A stretch of DNA of 64,000 nt, taken from assembly GCF_016783915.1 (NCBI RefSeq), contig NZ_JADHVT010000003.1:40653-104652 (forward strand), written 5' to 3'. The notes under the pieces were generated by a model, which worked only from the letters and a program-made list of their open reading frames with translations, was not told where the DNA came from and ran no database searches. Source of the stretch: Acidovorax sp. (GTDB taxonomy: Bacteria > Pseudomonadota > Gammaproteobacteria > Burkholderiales > Burkholderiaceae_C). Positions 20,994-30,314 of the stretch are shown piece by piece. The first letter of the stretch is position 1. Each line of letters starts with the position of its first letter. The position numbers and the translations under genes are program-made.

Positions 20994-22226
20994 ATGCCTG
21001 CTTTTTCCTTTGAAGCCCTGGACGCCCAGGGCCAGACCCGCAAGGGCCTCATGGAGGCCGACACCGCCAAGGCTGCACGCAGCCTGCTACGGGCCCAGGC
21101 ACTGGTGCCACTGGCGGTGGAGCTGGTGCAGACGGGCCAGTCGCTGGACGGCCGGTCCGCCAGCCTGAGCCAGCGCCTGTTTACGCGGCCGGTGTTCAGC
21201 GCGACCGGGCTGGCCATCTGGACACGGCAGATCGCTGGGCTGGTGTCGTCGGGCCTGCCGCTGGAGCGCGCTCTTACCGCGCTGTCCGAAGAAGCCGACG
21301 ATGAACGCCAACGCCACCTGGTGGCCGCCCTGCGGGCCGAGGTCAATGCGGGCGCCACCTTTGCCCGCGCGCTGTCGCAGCACCCGCGCGAGTTCTCCGA
21401 TATCTACTGCGCCGTGATTGGTGCGGGTGAGCACAGCGGCAACCTGGGTCTGGTGCTGGAGCGCCTGGCCGACGACCTGGAAGAGCGGCAGGCACTCAAG
21501 GCCAAGCTGGTGGGCGCTGCGCTGTACCCGGCCATCGTGACCCTGGTGGCCATCGTGATCGTGTTGTTCCTGGTGGGCTATGTGGTGCCGCAGGTGGCCA
21601 GCGTGTTTGCGGGCACCAAGCGGGCGTTGCCATTCCTGACGGTAGCCATGCTGGGCCTCAGCGCCTTTGTGCGCAGCTATGGCTGGGTAATGCTGGTCGC
21701 TTCTATTTTGATAGCACTTGGGACAAAATGGGCGCTCACCATCGGCCATATCCGCGAGAAATTCGATGCTGCGTGGCTCAATCTGCCCCTGGTGGGCAAG
21801 CTGGCACGCGGCTACAACGCAGCACGGTTTGCCGGCACGCTGGCCATGCTGGCAGGCGCCGGGGTACCGATCCTGAAGGCCTTGCAGGCGGCTGCTGAAA
21901 CGCTGAACAACCGCGCGCTGCGGGCCGACGCGCTCGACGCCCTGGTGCTGGTGCGCGAAGGCGCTCCGCTGGCGTCCGCGCTGGCCCAGAAAAAGCGTTT
22001 TCCGGGCTTGCTGTCGATGTTTGCGCGCCTGGGCGAGCAGACGGGGCAACTGCCTGTGATGCTGCAGCGCGCGGCCCGCCAGCTCTCGGCCGAGGTGCAG
22101 CGCCGCGCCATGGCACTGGCCACCATCCTGGAGCCGCTGCTCATCGTGGGCATGGGCCTGATCGTGATGCTGATCGTGCTGGCGGTGCTGCTGCCGATCA
22201 TCCAGCTCAACCAGTTTGTGAAGTGA
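20994..22226 (+). CDS. gspF: Type II secretion system inner-membrane protein GspF
   Basis: MPAFSFEALDAQGQTRKGLMEADTAKAARSLLRAQALVPLAVE; two T2SSF domains. Confidence 0.88.
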   Translation: MPAFSFEALDAQGQTRKGLMEADTAKAARSLLRAQALVPLAVELVQTGQSLDGRSASLSQRLFTRPVFSATGLAIWTRQIAGLVSSGLPLERALTALSEEADDERQRHLVAALRAEVNAGATFARALSQHPREFSDIYCAVIGAGEHSGNLGLVLERLADDLEERQALKAKLVGAALYPAIVTLVAIVIVLFLVGYVVPQVASVFAGTKRALPFLTVAMLGLSAFVRSYGWVMLVASILIALGTKWALTIGHIREKFDAAWLNLPLVGKLARGYNAARFAGTLAMLAGAGVPILKALQAAAETLNNRALRADALDALVLVREGAPLASALAQKKRFPGLLSMFARLGEQTGQLPVMLQRAARQLSAEVQRRAMALATILEPLLIVGMGLIVMLIVLAVLLPIIQLNQFVK

Positions 22227-22230
22227 CCCT

Positions 22231-23157
22231 ATGGCTGTAACTCTCGACGACAAGCTGGTGGTGGCAATCTCCTCGCGCGCCCTGTTCAATTTTGAGGAAG
22301 AGAACCGCGTCTTCGAGCACGACAACGACCGCGCCTATGTGGAGCTGCAGCGCCAGCGGCTCGACGTGCCCGCTGCGCCGGGCGTGGCGTTCTCACTGGT
22401 GCGCAAGCTGCTCGCGTTCAACACCTCCGAGCACCAGCGCGTGGAGGTCGTTTTGCTGTCGCGCAATGACCCGGTGAGCGGCATGCGCGTGTTCCGCTCC
22501 TGCCATGCCCATGGGCTACCCACCATCCAGCGCGGGGTGTTTACCCAGGGGCGCGACCCGTTTCGTTACCTGCGCCCGCTGGGGGCGCACCTGTTTCTGT
22601 CAGCCAACGAGGCCGATGTGCGCGAGGCCCTGCACCTGGGCTACCCCGCAGCGCGGGTGGTGACGGAGTCGGTGCAGGCCGGCGACTCCAACCCCAACGA
22701 AGTGCGGATTGCCTTCGACGGCGACGCGGTGCTGTTCTCCGATGAGGCCGAGCGCGTTTACCAGGCGGAGGGGCTGGCAGCCTTCCAGCAGCACGAGACC
22801 GACAAGGCCGCGCAGCCGCTGCCCGACGGTCCGTTCAAACCCCTGCTGGCCGCCTTGCACCGCCTTCAGTCAGCGGGCGAAGCAGGCGGCACCGGCATGC
22901 GTATCCGCACGGCGCTGGTCACCGCGCGCAGCGCCCCCGCGCACGAGCGCGCCATCCGCACGCTGATGGACTGGAACATTGCGGTGGATGAGGCGATGTT
23001 CCTGGGTGGCCTGCCCAAGGGCGAGTTTCTGCGCGAGTTCGAGCCCGACTTCTTCTTTGACGACCAGACCGGCCACGTCACATCGGCCGCGCGCCATGTG
23101 CCTGCGGGCCATGTGAACAGCGGCATCTCCAATCCGGTACGGGTAACGGGCACCTGA
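22231..23157 (+). CDS. 5'-nucleotidase
   Basis: KLVVAISSRALFNFEEENRVFE...DNDRAYVELQ...SRNDPVSGMRVFRS...IAFDGDAVLFSDEAERVYQ: cytosolic 5'-nucleotidase-like. Confidence 0.85.
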   Translation: MAVTLDDKLVVAISSRALFNFEEENRVFEHDNDRAYVELQRQRLDVPAAPGVAFSLVRKLLAFNTSEHQRVEVVLLSRNDPVSGMRVFRSCHAHGLPTIQRGVFTQGRDPFRYLRPLGAHLFLSANEADVREALHLGYPAARVVTESVQAGDSNPNEVRIAFDGDAVLFSDEAERVYQAEGLAAFQQHETDKAAQPLPDGPFKPLLAALHRLQSAGEAGGTGMRIRTALVTARSAPAHERAIRTLMDWNIAVDEAMFLGGLPKGEFLREFEPDFFFDDQTGHVTSAARHVPAGHVNSGISNPVRVTGT

Positions 23158-23311
23158 CCGCTGAAGTCTGGGCTCCAGGGGTGTTTGCAGTAGCAACCGC
23201 CGAGGTGCGTCAGCCAGCCATTGCGAAAAGTTCTGCAAAGTCTTGCAACGCACGGTGAAAGCCTGCAAAGCCCCGGTTGCAAACCGCCGCCGTCGCCCCT
23301 CATGTGCCACC

Positions 23312-23788
23312 ATGACAGTTGAGACTTCGAAGGAGAACACCTTGCGCATTCGCACTCCCTGGGCATCGATGGGGCTGAAAAGGCCCGTCTTGGCAACAGT
23401 GGCCCTGTTGACAGCCTGCATAGCCCTGGCACAGACGCCCACACCTTCGCCCCCGCCCGCTTCTGCCCACCAGGCAGAGGCGCACGCCGCCACAGAGCCT
23501 GCAGCAACGGTGAGCCCCGGCGAACTCAAGGCGCAGCGTGAATTCAAGATGCTGGACTTCAACGGAGACGGCAAGCTCAGCCGCTCCGAGGTGAAACTGT
23601 TCCCGCGCCTGGCTGCTGCCTTTGACGATGCCGATACCGATGGCGATGGGTTTGTGTCGTATGCAGAAGTGCGCGCCTTCGCCGCCAAGTACCGCGCTGA
23701 ACGCGACCGTCAGCGGGCAGCGGCGCAAGCGGCTGCAACACCCGCAGCCCCAGTCGCAGCGCCGCCTGCGCCAGAATCCCGCCCGTAA
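23312..23788 (+). CDS. EF-hand domain protein, likely exported
   Basis: Signal-like N-terminus, then EF-hand loops DFNGDGKLSRSE and DADTDGDGFVSYAE; an in-frame TTG at 23342 preceded by aaggag is an alternative start. Confidence 0.75.
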   Translation: MTVETSKENTLRIRTPWASMGLKRPVLATVALLTACIALAQTPTPSPPPASAHQAEAHAATEPAATVSPGELKAQREFKMLDFNGDGKLSRSEVKLFPRLAAAFDDADTDGDGFVSYAEVRAFAAKYRAERDRQRAAAQAAATPAAPVAAPPAPESRP

Positions 23789-23835
23789 GGAATGCCAATG
23801 GCAGGATGGGAAACCTGGAGCTAGAAAAATGGGGG

Positions 23836-23895
23836 AAATCGGCTTCAAGCGCTAGTGAAATATGCACCAAAAGCTACACATTTGATAGCAAAAAA
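23836..23895 (-). repeat. Dispersed ~55-bp repeat, intergenic copy
   Basis: Minus strand TTTTTTGCTATCAAATGTGTAGCTTTTGGTGCATATTTCACTAGCGCTTGAAGCCGATTT. Confidence 0.75.
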
Positions 23896-24080
23896 CCACG
23901 GTGCGAATCTGGGAGAAGCCAGCAGCGTCCACACACCGCGCGCTCCCCGCAAACGAAAGGCAGCGCCTTTGCTCCCCAGCCCGGCACCCCGTAGTGCCCC
24001 CCAAATACCGCCATGGGGCCTGACCACTGCGCGATGTGCAGGCGCCTTGACAGATGGCAGGCCTGTTGCCCCTGCGTCGC

Positions 24081-24569
24081 TCAGGCGCCGCCCGTGCGCT
24101 TGACCTTGGGGTCGGTGTAGGTCAGCGGCTCATTCTTGGCCTGCTGGGCCAGACGCTCTTGCAAGGTCATCTTGCTGACGTCTTGCGCCACTTCCACCGC
24201 GCTGCCGCTGGCGCGCCACATCGACTGGATGAACTCCAGCAGCTGCTTGTAGATGGGCTCTTTGGGAGGCTCCGGCGGCTCTTCGACGGTGTCTTTCTTT
24301 TTTACCGCCGTCCAGTCCCGGTTAGGCGCCTCGGGCGCCGAGGGTTTGTCCGGCTCGCGCACGATCGCCCCCTCACCCATCCTGTCCATGGACTCGACAG
24401 GGTTGGGAGCGTTGATGGGACGCACCGGAGGCGCACCCGAGGCGCCAGTGGAATACAAATCAGCGCCCTGAGGACGCCAGGACGGCGATCGATCGACAGG
24501 TGGCATTTGCATGACATTGGCCCGTAGTTGAACAAAAGGTACAGAGGGTCTTTCGGCCTCTTCGTACAT
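24081..24569 (-). CDS. Hypothetical protein
   Basis: Single uninterrupted 162-aa ORF, charged/proline-rich; no family recognised. Confidence 0.5.
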   Translation of the reverse strand: MYEEAERPSVPFVQLRANVMQMPPVDRSPSWRPQGADLYSTGASGAPPVRPINAPNPVESMDRMGEGAIVREPDKPSAPEAPNRDWTAVKKKDTVEEPPEPPKEPIYKQLLEFIQSMWRASGSAVEVAQDVSKMTLQERLAQQAKNEPLTYTDPKVKRTGGA

Positions 24570-24953
24570 TCATTACGGCAAAAAGAAGGGTGAATTTAGG
24601 TCTTTTTCACCGATTGAACGAAATTTAGGGTTTTCCCCAGTAAAAAGCCAGCTTTTTGGGACGGTTCAGCGTCAGGCAGGGACCATGAAGGTGCCAAACA
24701 GTGCCCCGAATGTCGCAACAGCACCACGCCGTCAGAAGGCGGGGCGCTCGCAGGTCATCACCCGCTGCAGGGGAACAGGCAGAGAAGTAAGCGGCTCGGG
24801 CCATGCGCAAGGAATGCGCAAGAGGGAGCCGCCGGCCCCACATTCCCTACAGAGCCTGTTGACAATCTCGCAGAGGAGCGCAGACAGGCTCCCGTGACTA
24901 GCAGGACAAGGCCCGAGTCAAGGACGGAGCCGGTTTGACTCCTCCATACAAGG

Positions 24954-25466
24954 TCAAAGAAAGCGTTCGAGCAACCGGCGCGAATGCTTGTCCAGCGCCG
25001 TCGTGTCCTTCACACGGAACTGCAAGCCGTCGCCCCCGGCGATCAGCAGCCGGGTGCGTCCGCCCAGGCGGCGGATATCCTCTTCAGCCTTGAGCACCAG
25101 GCGGGCTGGCCCACGGTCGGTCTCCACATCCCAGGTGCTGGGTGTTGAAAAGCTAGAAACGGCGAGGATTTTCTGGATAGTGGGCACAAACTCGCGCACT
25201 TCCAGCTCTTCTTCAATGAGCTGCCGGGCGGCGCCTGTGACAGCCTCCAGCCGGGGAACCCAGAGCAGTTCATGGCCGTCGGTTCCTACCAGGGAGAGCC
25301 CGTCGCCCGGCGCAGCGATGGGAAAAGCACGCACGGGGGTTACCCCCTCGTGGGTCGTGCCGTCGGCCAGGGTCAGGACCAGGCGGCCGTGCGGGTTGCG
25401 CGCCAACTGGAAGGTGGGGATAGACGATGACGGGGTCAGGGAAGCATTCATGACAAAGTCGCTCAC
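24954..25466 (-). CDS. Cyanophycin metabolism-associated DUF1854 family protein
   Basis: HELLWVPRLEAVTGAARQLIEEELEVREFVPTIQKI...; directly downstream of the ABC transporter and near cphA genes. Confidence 0.83.
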   Translation of the reverse strand: MSDFVMNASLTPSSSIPTFQLARNPHGRLVLTLADGTTHEGVTPVRAFPIAAPGDGLSLVGTDGHELLWVPRLEAVTGAARQLIEEELEVREFVPTIQKILAVSSFSTPSTWDVETDRGPARLVLKAEEDIRRLGGRTRLLIAGGDGLQFRVKDTTALDKHSRRLLERFL

Positions 25467-25472
25467 AGCATC

Positions 25473-27779
25473 TCAGGGGTTGCCGGCGGGGTGGGCCGGG
25501 TGCAGCAGTCCGCTGTCGATGATGACCCCCGCAGCCTGCGCGTCTTCTTCGGCGCGGCGGGCCTGGGCTTCGTACAGCCGCCAGTAAGCGCCCTGCTTTT
25601 CCATCAGTTCGTCGTGTGGGCCCACTTCCACGACCTCACCACGGTCCATCACCACCAGGCGGTCAGCCTTGCGCAGCGTGGACAGGCGGTGGGCAATCGC
25701 AATGGTGGTGCGCCCCTGCACCAGGTTATCCAGCGCCTTCTGGATTTCCTTCTCGGTCTCGGTGTCCACGGCCGAGGTGGCCTCATCCAGGATCAGGATG
25801 CGCGGGTCGATCAGCAGCGCGCGCGCGATGCTGATGCGTTGGCGCTCGCCACCCGACAGGCCCTGGCCGCGCTCGCCCACCAGCGAGTCGTAGCCGTGCG
25901 GCAGGCGCAGGATGAACTCGTGCGCATGGGCTGCACGGGCGGCGGCCACGATTTCCTCGCGCGTCGCTTCGGGCTTGCCGTAGGCGATGTTCTCGGCAAT
26001 GGTGCCGAAAAACAGGAAGGGCTCCTGCAGTACCAAGCCGATGTGGCGGCGGTAGTCGGCCACCGCAAATCGGCGGATGTCGATGCCATCGACCTGGATG
26101 GAGCCATCGCTCACGTCATAAAAACGGCTGATCAGGTTGACCAGCGTGCTCTTGCCCGAACCGCTATGGCCCACCAGGCCAATCATCTCGCCAGGGCGGA
26201 TCTCCAGATCCAGCCCCTTGATGACCGCGCGGCTGCCATAGCGGAAACCCACGCCCTGCATGCTGATGGCGCCCTGCACCTTGTCCACCTTCACGGGCTG
26301 GGCCGGGTCGGGCACGTTGCTCACGTGGTCCAGGATGTCAAAAATGCGCTTGGCGCCAGCGGCAGCCTTCTGCGTGACCGATACGATGCGGCTCATCGAA
26401 TCGAGCCGCCCGTAGAACCGCCCGATGTAGGCGATGAAGGCGGTGAGCACCCCCACTGTAATCTGGTTGCGCGACACCAGCCAGATGCCAAACGCCCAGA
26501 CCACCAGCAGACCAATTTCGGTCAGCAGCGACACCGTGGGGGTGAACAGGCTCCAGGTCTTGTTGAGCTTGTCGTTCACCTCCAGGTTGTGCTGATTGGC
26601 ATCGCGAAAGCGCTGGGCCTCGCGCTTTTCTTGGGCGAAGGCCTTCACCACGCGAATGCCAGGAATGGTGTCCGCCAGCACGTTGGTCACCTCGGACCAC
26701 ACGCGGTCGATCTTTTCAAACCCGGTGCGCAGGCGGTCACGCACGGTGTGAATCATCCAGCCAATGAAAGGCAGCGGCACCAATGTGACAAGTGCCAGCC
26801 AAGGGTTGATCGAGAACAGGATGGCCGCCGTCATCACGATCATCAGCACGTCAGTGATGAAATCGAGCGCGTGCAACGACAGGAAAACGTTGATGCGGTC
26901 CGTTTCGGACCCGATGCGCGCCATCAGGTCGCCGGTGCGCTTGCCGCCAAAGTAGTCGAGCGACAGGCGTAGCAGGTGCTCGTACGTGGTGGTGCGCAGG
27001 TCGGCGCCGATGCGCTCGGACACCAGCGCCAATATGTAGGTGCGCGCCCAGCTCAGGCCCCAGGCCGCCAGCGCCGACAGCAGCAGGCCGCTCAGGTACA
27101 GCAGCACCAGACCCGGTTCGATCTGCTTGCCGTTCTGGAACGGGATCAGGATGTCGTCCATGAGTGGGATCGTGAGGTAGGGCGGCACCAGTGTGGCAGC
27201 CGTGGAGGCCAAGGTCAGCGCAAAACCGGCCGCCAGCTGTTTGCGGTAGGGCCGCGCAAAACGCCACAGGCGCAGCAGCACCCAGGTGGAGGTCTGGGGT
27301 GGCTGGGCGCGGGCACAGGCCGGGCACTCTTCGGTGTCGGGTGGCAGCGGCGTGTGGCAGGTGGGGCAGGCGGGCTCGTCGGCTTCGTCCTCGGCACCGT
27401 TGTCGCCCCGGGCGCTTTGCTGCTCGAAGCGCTGCACCAGGCGCAGCGCCTGGGCGTGGTGCGCCAGGGTAAAGCGCCACTGGGCCAGGCGCTCCTGGGG
27501 GTTGTGCAACTCGAGCGAGCCCACTCCACCATGGTCATGCAGCTTGAGCGCCAGCCCCTCACCCAGGGGCCAGCCGCGCCACGTCGTGGAGCCCGGGTCG
27601 CAGGCCAGCAGCCGTTCGGACGTCACTACCACCCACCCCGCCGAAAAGCGCAGCGCAGCACTCAGGTCAACCGGCAGCGCCGCCAACACGTTCTCTTTGG
27701 AAGCGAGCATGGCCCGCAAATCGGCCCCCACAGGGCCAGAAAAGACACCTGAGGCGTCCACAGAATGGTGATGTTGCAT
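25473..27779 (-). CDS. Cyanophycin locus-associated ABC transporter (permease-ATPase fusion) with N-terminal extension and zinc ribbon
   Basis: Walker A GLVGHSGSGKST, signature LSGGERQR, Walker B RILILDEATSAVD; N-terminal CPTCHTPLPPDTEECPAC. Confidence 0.9.
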   Translation of the reverse strand: MQHHHSVDASGVFSGPVGADLRAMLASKENVLAALPVDLSAALRFSAGWVVVTSERLLACDPGSTTWRGWPLGEGLALKLHDHGGVGSLELHNPQERLAQWRFTLAHHAQALRLVQRFEQQSARGDNGAEDEADEPACPTCHTPLPPDTEECPACARAQPPQTSTWVLLRLWRFARPYRKQLAAGFALTLASTAATLVPPYLTIPLMDDILIPFQNGKQIEPGLVLLYLSGLLLSALAAWGLSWARTYILALVSERIGADLRTTTYEHLLRLSLDYFGGKRTGDLMARIGSETDRINVFLSLHALDFITDVLMIVMTAAILFSINPWLALVTLVPLPFIGWMIHTVRDRLRTGFEKIDRVWSEVTNVLADTIPGIRVVKAFAQEKREAQRFRDANQHNLEVNDKLNKTWSLFTPTVSLLTEIGLLVVWAFGIWLVSRNQITVGVLTAFIAYIGRFYGRLDSMSRIVSVTQKAAAGAKRIFDILDHVSNVPDPAQPVKVDKVQGAISMQGVGFRYGSRAVIKGLDLEIRPGEMIGLVGHSGSGKSTLVNLISRFYDVSDGSIQVDGIDIRRFAVADYRRHIGLVLQEPFLFFGTIAENIAYGKPEATREEIVAAARAAHAHEFILRLPHGYDSLVGERGQGLSGGERQRISIARALLIDPRILILDEATSAVDTETEKEIQKALDNLVQGRTTIAIAHRLSTLRKADRLVVMDRGEVVEVGPHDELMEKQGAYWRLYEAQARRAEEDAQAAGVIIDSGLLHPAHPAGNP

Positions 27780-28015
27780 TTTTGGTTGTGTTTTCCGCCA
27801 CCGGCTGCCTGCGGTGGCCGCTCTCGCGAAAGCAAGAATTCTCACCGATACTGCACGCCACGGTGCGACGGCATCCTCCTGTAACGTCTGTGGCCGCCAT
27901 TTGGCTGACACTGCGCACAGGCTCAGGACTGGCGCACAATCATTGTCCACAAAATTCCCTTTCGTCCCCCTACCGCACAGCCCTTACCAAGGCCGGAACC
28001 AAACCGCTGCAATCC

Positions 28016-30220
28016 ATGGCGAAACTCAACGACATCCAACTGCTTCGCATCAACTACCTGCGGGGCCCCAATATCTGGACCTACCGGCCGGTCCTGGAAG
28101 TCTGGCTGGACCTGGGCGAACTGGAGAACTACCCCTCCAACACCATTCCAGGTTTCAATGAACGCCTCACGGCGTGGCTGCCCGCGCTGATTGAACACCA
28201 CTGTGGCGTGGGCGAGCGCGGCGGCTTCCTGCAGCGCCTGCAGGAGGGCACATGGTGCGGCCATGTGCTGGAGCACATCGTGATCGAGCTGCTCAACCTG
28301 GCGGGCATGCCGACCGGCTTTGGCCAGACGCGCTCCACCTCCCAGCGCGGCGTGTACCGCATGGTGTTCCGCGCCCGCGACGAAAGCGTGGCCCGCGTAG
28401 CCCTGGCCCAGGGCCATGCACTGATCATGGCTGCCATCAACGACCAGCCATTTGACGTGCAGGCTGCCGTTGCCCGTGTGCGCACCGAGGTGGACGACCA
28501 ATACCTCGGCCCCAGCACTGCGTGCATCGTCACCGCCGCCACCGACAGGGGCATTCCCCACATCCGCCTGAACGACGGCAATCTGGTGCAGCTGGGCTAC
28601 GGCGCCCGCCAGCGCCGAATCTGGACGGCTGAGACCGAGTACACCAGCGCGATTGCCGAAGGCATTGCCAGCGACAAGGACCTGACCAAGAGCCTGCTCA
28701 AGTCCTGCGGCGTGCCCATCCCTGAAGGCCAGGTGGTCAACAGCCCCAAGGAAGCCTGGGAAGCCGCGCAGGACATCGGCCTGCCGGTGGTGGTCAAGCC
28801 CTCCGACGGCAACCACGGCCGGGGCGTGACGCTGGATCTGCGCAAGCAGGAAGACATCGAAGCGGCCTATCACGTGGCTTACCCCGAGGGCAGCGACGTG
28901 ATGGTCGAGCGCTTCATCCCTGGCGACGAACACCGCCTGCTGGTGGTGGGAGGCAAGGTGGTCGCCGCAGCACGGGGCGAGCTGGTCACCATCACCGGCA
29001 ACGGCCGCTCCACGGTAAAGGAACTCATCGACACCCAGCTCAACTCCGACCCGCGCCGAGGCTACGAAGAAGAGTACCCGCTCGAAATCATCGACCTGGC
29101 CACCGACACCAAGGTGCAGCTCGAACTCAAGCGCCAGGACCTCGAAGCCGACTCGGTGCCCGCTGCCGGCCGGCAGGTGGTGGTGCAGCGCAACGGCAAC
29201 GTGGCTGTGGATTGCACGGACGATGTGCACCCCGAGGTGGCCTACATCGCCCAGCTCGCCGCCAAGGTGGTCGGCCTCGATATCGCTGGCATCGACATGG
29301 TGGCCCGCGATATTTCCAAGCCTCTGCACTCCCAGGGAGGCGCGATTGTCGAAGTCAACGCAGGCCCAGGCCTGCTCATGCACCTTAAACCCGCTGTGGG
29401 TGCACCGCGCCCCGTGGGCCAGGCGATTGCAGAGCATCTGTTTCCCTCGGAAGACGACGAGGGCCAGGCCGGCCGCATCCCGCTGGTGGGCGTGGCAGGC
29501 ACGCGCGGCACATCGACCATTGCGCGCGTGGTGGCCTGGCTGCTGCACCTGAGCGGGCACCACACCGGCCTGGCCTGCCACGAAGGGCTGTTTCTGGACC
29601 GCCGCTGCGTGGAGGCCACCGACTGCGCCCATTGGGAGGCCGCACACCGCTTGCTGATGAACAAGATGGTGCAGGCCGCTGTGATCGAAAGCAATGCGCG
29701 CACCATCCTGCGCGATGGCCTGGCGTATGACCGCTGCCAGGTGGGCGTGGTGACCGACATGGACGGTGTGGAAACGCTGGCCGAATTCGATGTGCACGAA
29801 CAGGACCAGATGACCAAGGTGATGCGCACCCAGGTGGACGTGGTGCTGGCTGAAGGTGCTGCCGTGCTCAATGCCGCCATCCCTCAGGTGGCCGACCTGG
29901 CACCCCTGTCCGACGGCGACGTGGTGCTGTATGCGCAGGACGGTACATTGCCCGTCATCGCCGAGCACCGCGCCAAGGACAACGGCCGCGCAGTCTTTGT
30001 GAAGAACGGCCGCGTGGTGCTGGCCACGGGCAGTGCCGAACATGTGCTGGGCACCCTGTCTGACCTGACCTTTGGCCGCAATGCCGTGGTGCCCGATACC
30101 GACGCCCTGCTAGCTGCCATTGGCGCCGCCTGGGCACTGGACATTGCCCCCGACCTGATCGGCGCGGGCATCAAGACCTTCGAGCCCGAGCTGGTCCCCA
30201 CCGCCGCCCTGCGGTCGTGA
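28016..30220 (+). CDS. Cyanophycin synthetase paralogue with degenerate Mur-ligase ATP site (CphA2/CphA'-like)
   Basis: ATP-grasp motifs present (VVVKPSDGNHGRGVT, MVERFIPGDEHRLLVVGGKVVAAARGE); Mur P-loop reads GTRGTST instead of GTNGKTTT; shorter C-terminus. Confidence 0.88.
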   Translation: MAKLNDIQLLRINYLRGPNIWTYRPVLEVWLDLGELENYPSNTIPGFNERLTAWLPALIEHHCGVGERGGFLQRLQEGTWCGHVLEHIVIELLNLAGMPTGFGQTRSTSQRGVYRMVFRARDESVARVALAQGHALIMAAINDQPFDVQAAVARVRTEVDDQYLGPSTACIVTAATDRGIPHIRLNDGNLVQLGYGARQRRIWTAETEYTSAIAEGIASDKDLTKSLLKSCGVPIPEGQVVNSPKEAWEAAQDIGLPVVVKPSDGNHGRGVTLDLRKQEDIEAAYHVAYPEGSDVMVERFIPGDEHRLLVVGGKVVAAARGELVTITGNGRSTVKELIDTQLNSDPRRGYEEEYPLEIIDLATDTKVQLELKRQDLEADSVPAAGRQVVVQRNGNVAVDCTDDVHPEVAYIAQLAAKVVGLDIAGIDMVARDISKPLHSQGGAIVEVNAGPGLLMHLKPAVGAPRPVGQAIAEHLFPSEDDEGQAGRIPLVGVAGTRGTSTIARVVAWLLHLSGHHTGLACHEGLFLDRRCVEATDCAHWEAAHRLLMNKMVQAAVIESNARTILRDGLAYDRCQVGVVTDMDGVETLAEFDVHEQDQMTKVMRTQVDVVLAEGAAVLNAAIPQVADLAPLSDGDVVLYAQDGTLPVIAEHRAKDNGRAVFVKNGRVVLATGSAEHVLGTLSDLTFGRNAVVPDTDALLAAIGAAWALDIAPDLIGAGIKTFEPELVPTAALRS

Positions 30221-30314
30221 TGGCCCCTCGCACGCTTGCCTTTGTTGTTTGACCTCACATCCCACGACCTGAACAGGGCCCCAGCGCCCTGATGGACCAC
30301 TGAAAGAGACTTCC

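Noticed and set aside
25140-25185. Possible further copy of the dispersed repeat in the DUF1854 gene (gaaaagctagaaacggcgagg)
   Set aside because: Only a short partial similarity; lacks the AGCGCT element
27923-30043. 706-aa minus-strand ORF opposite the first cyanophycin synthetase
   Set aside because: Antisense shadow of a well-supported gene; no family motif
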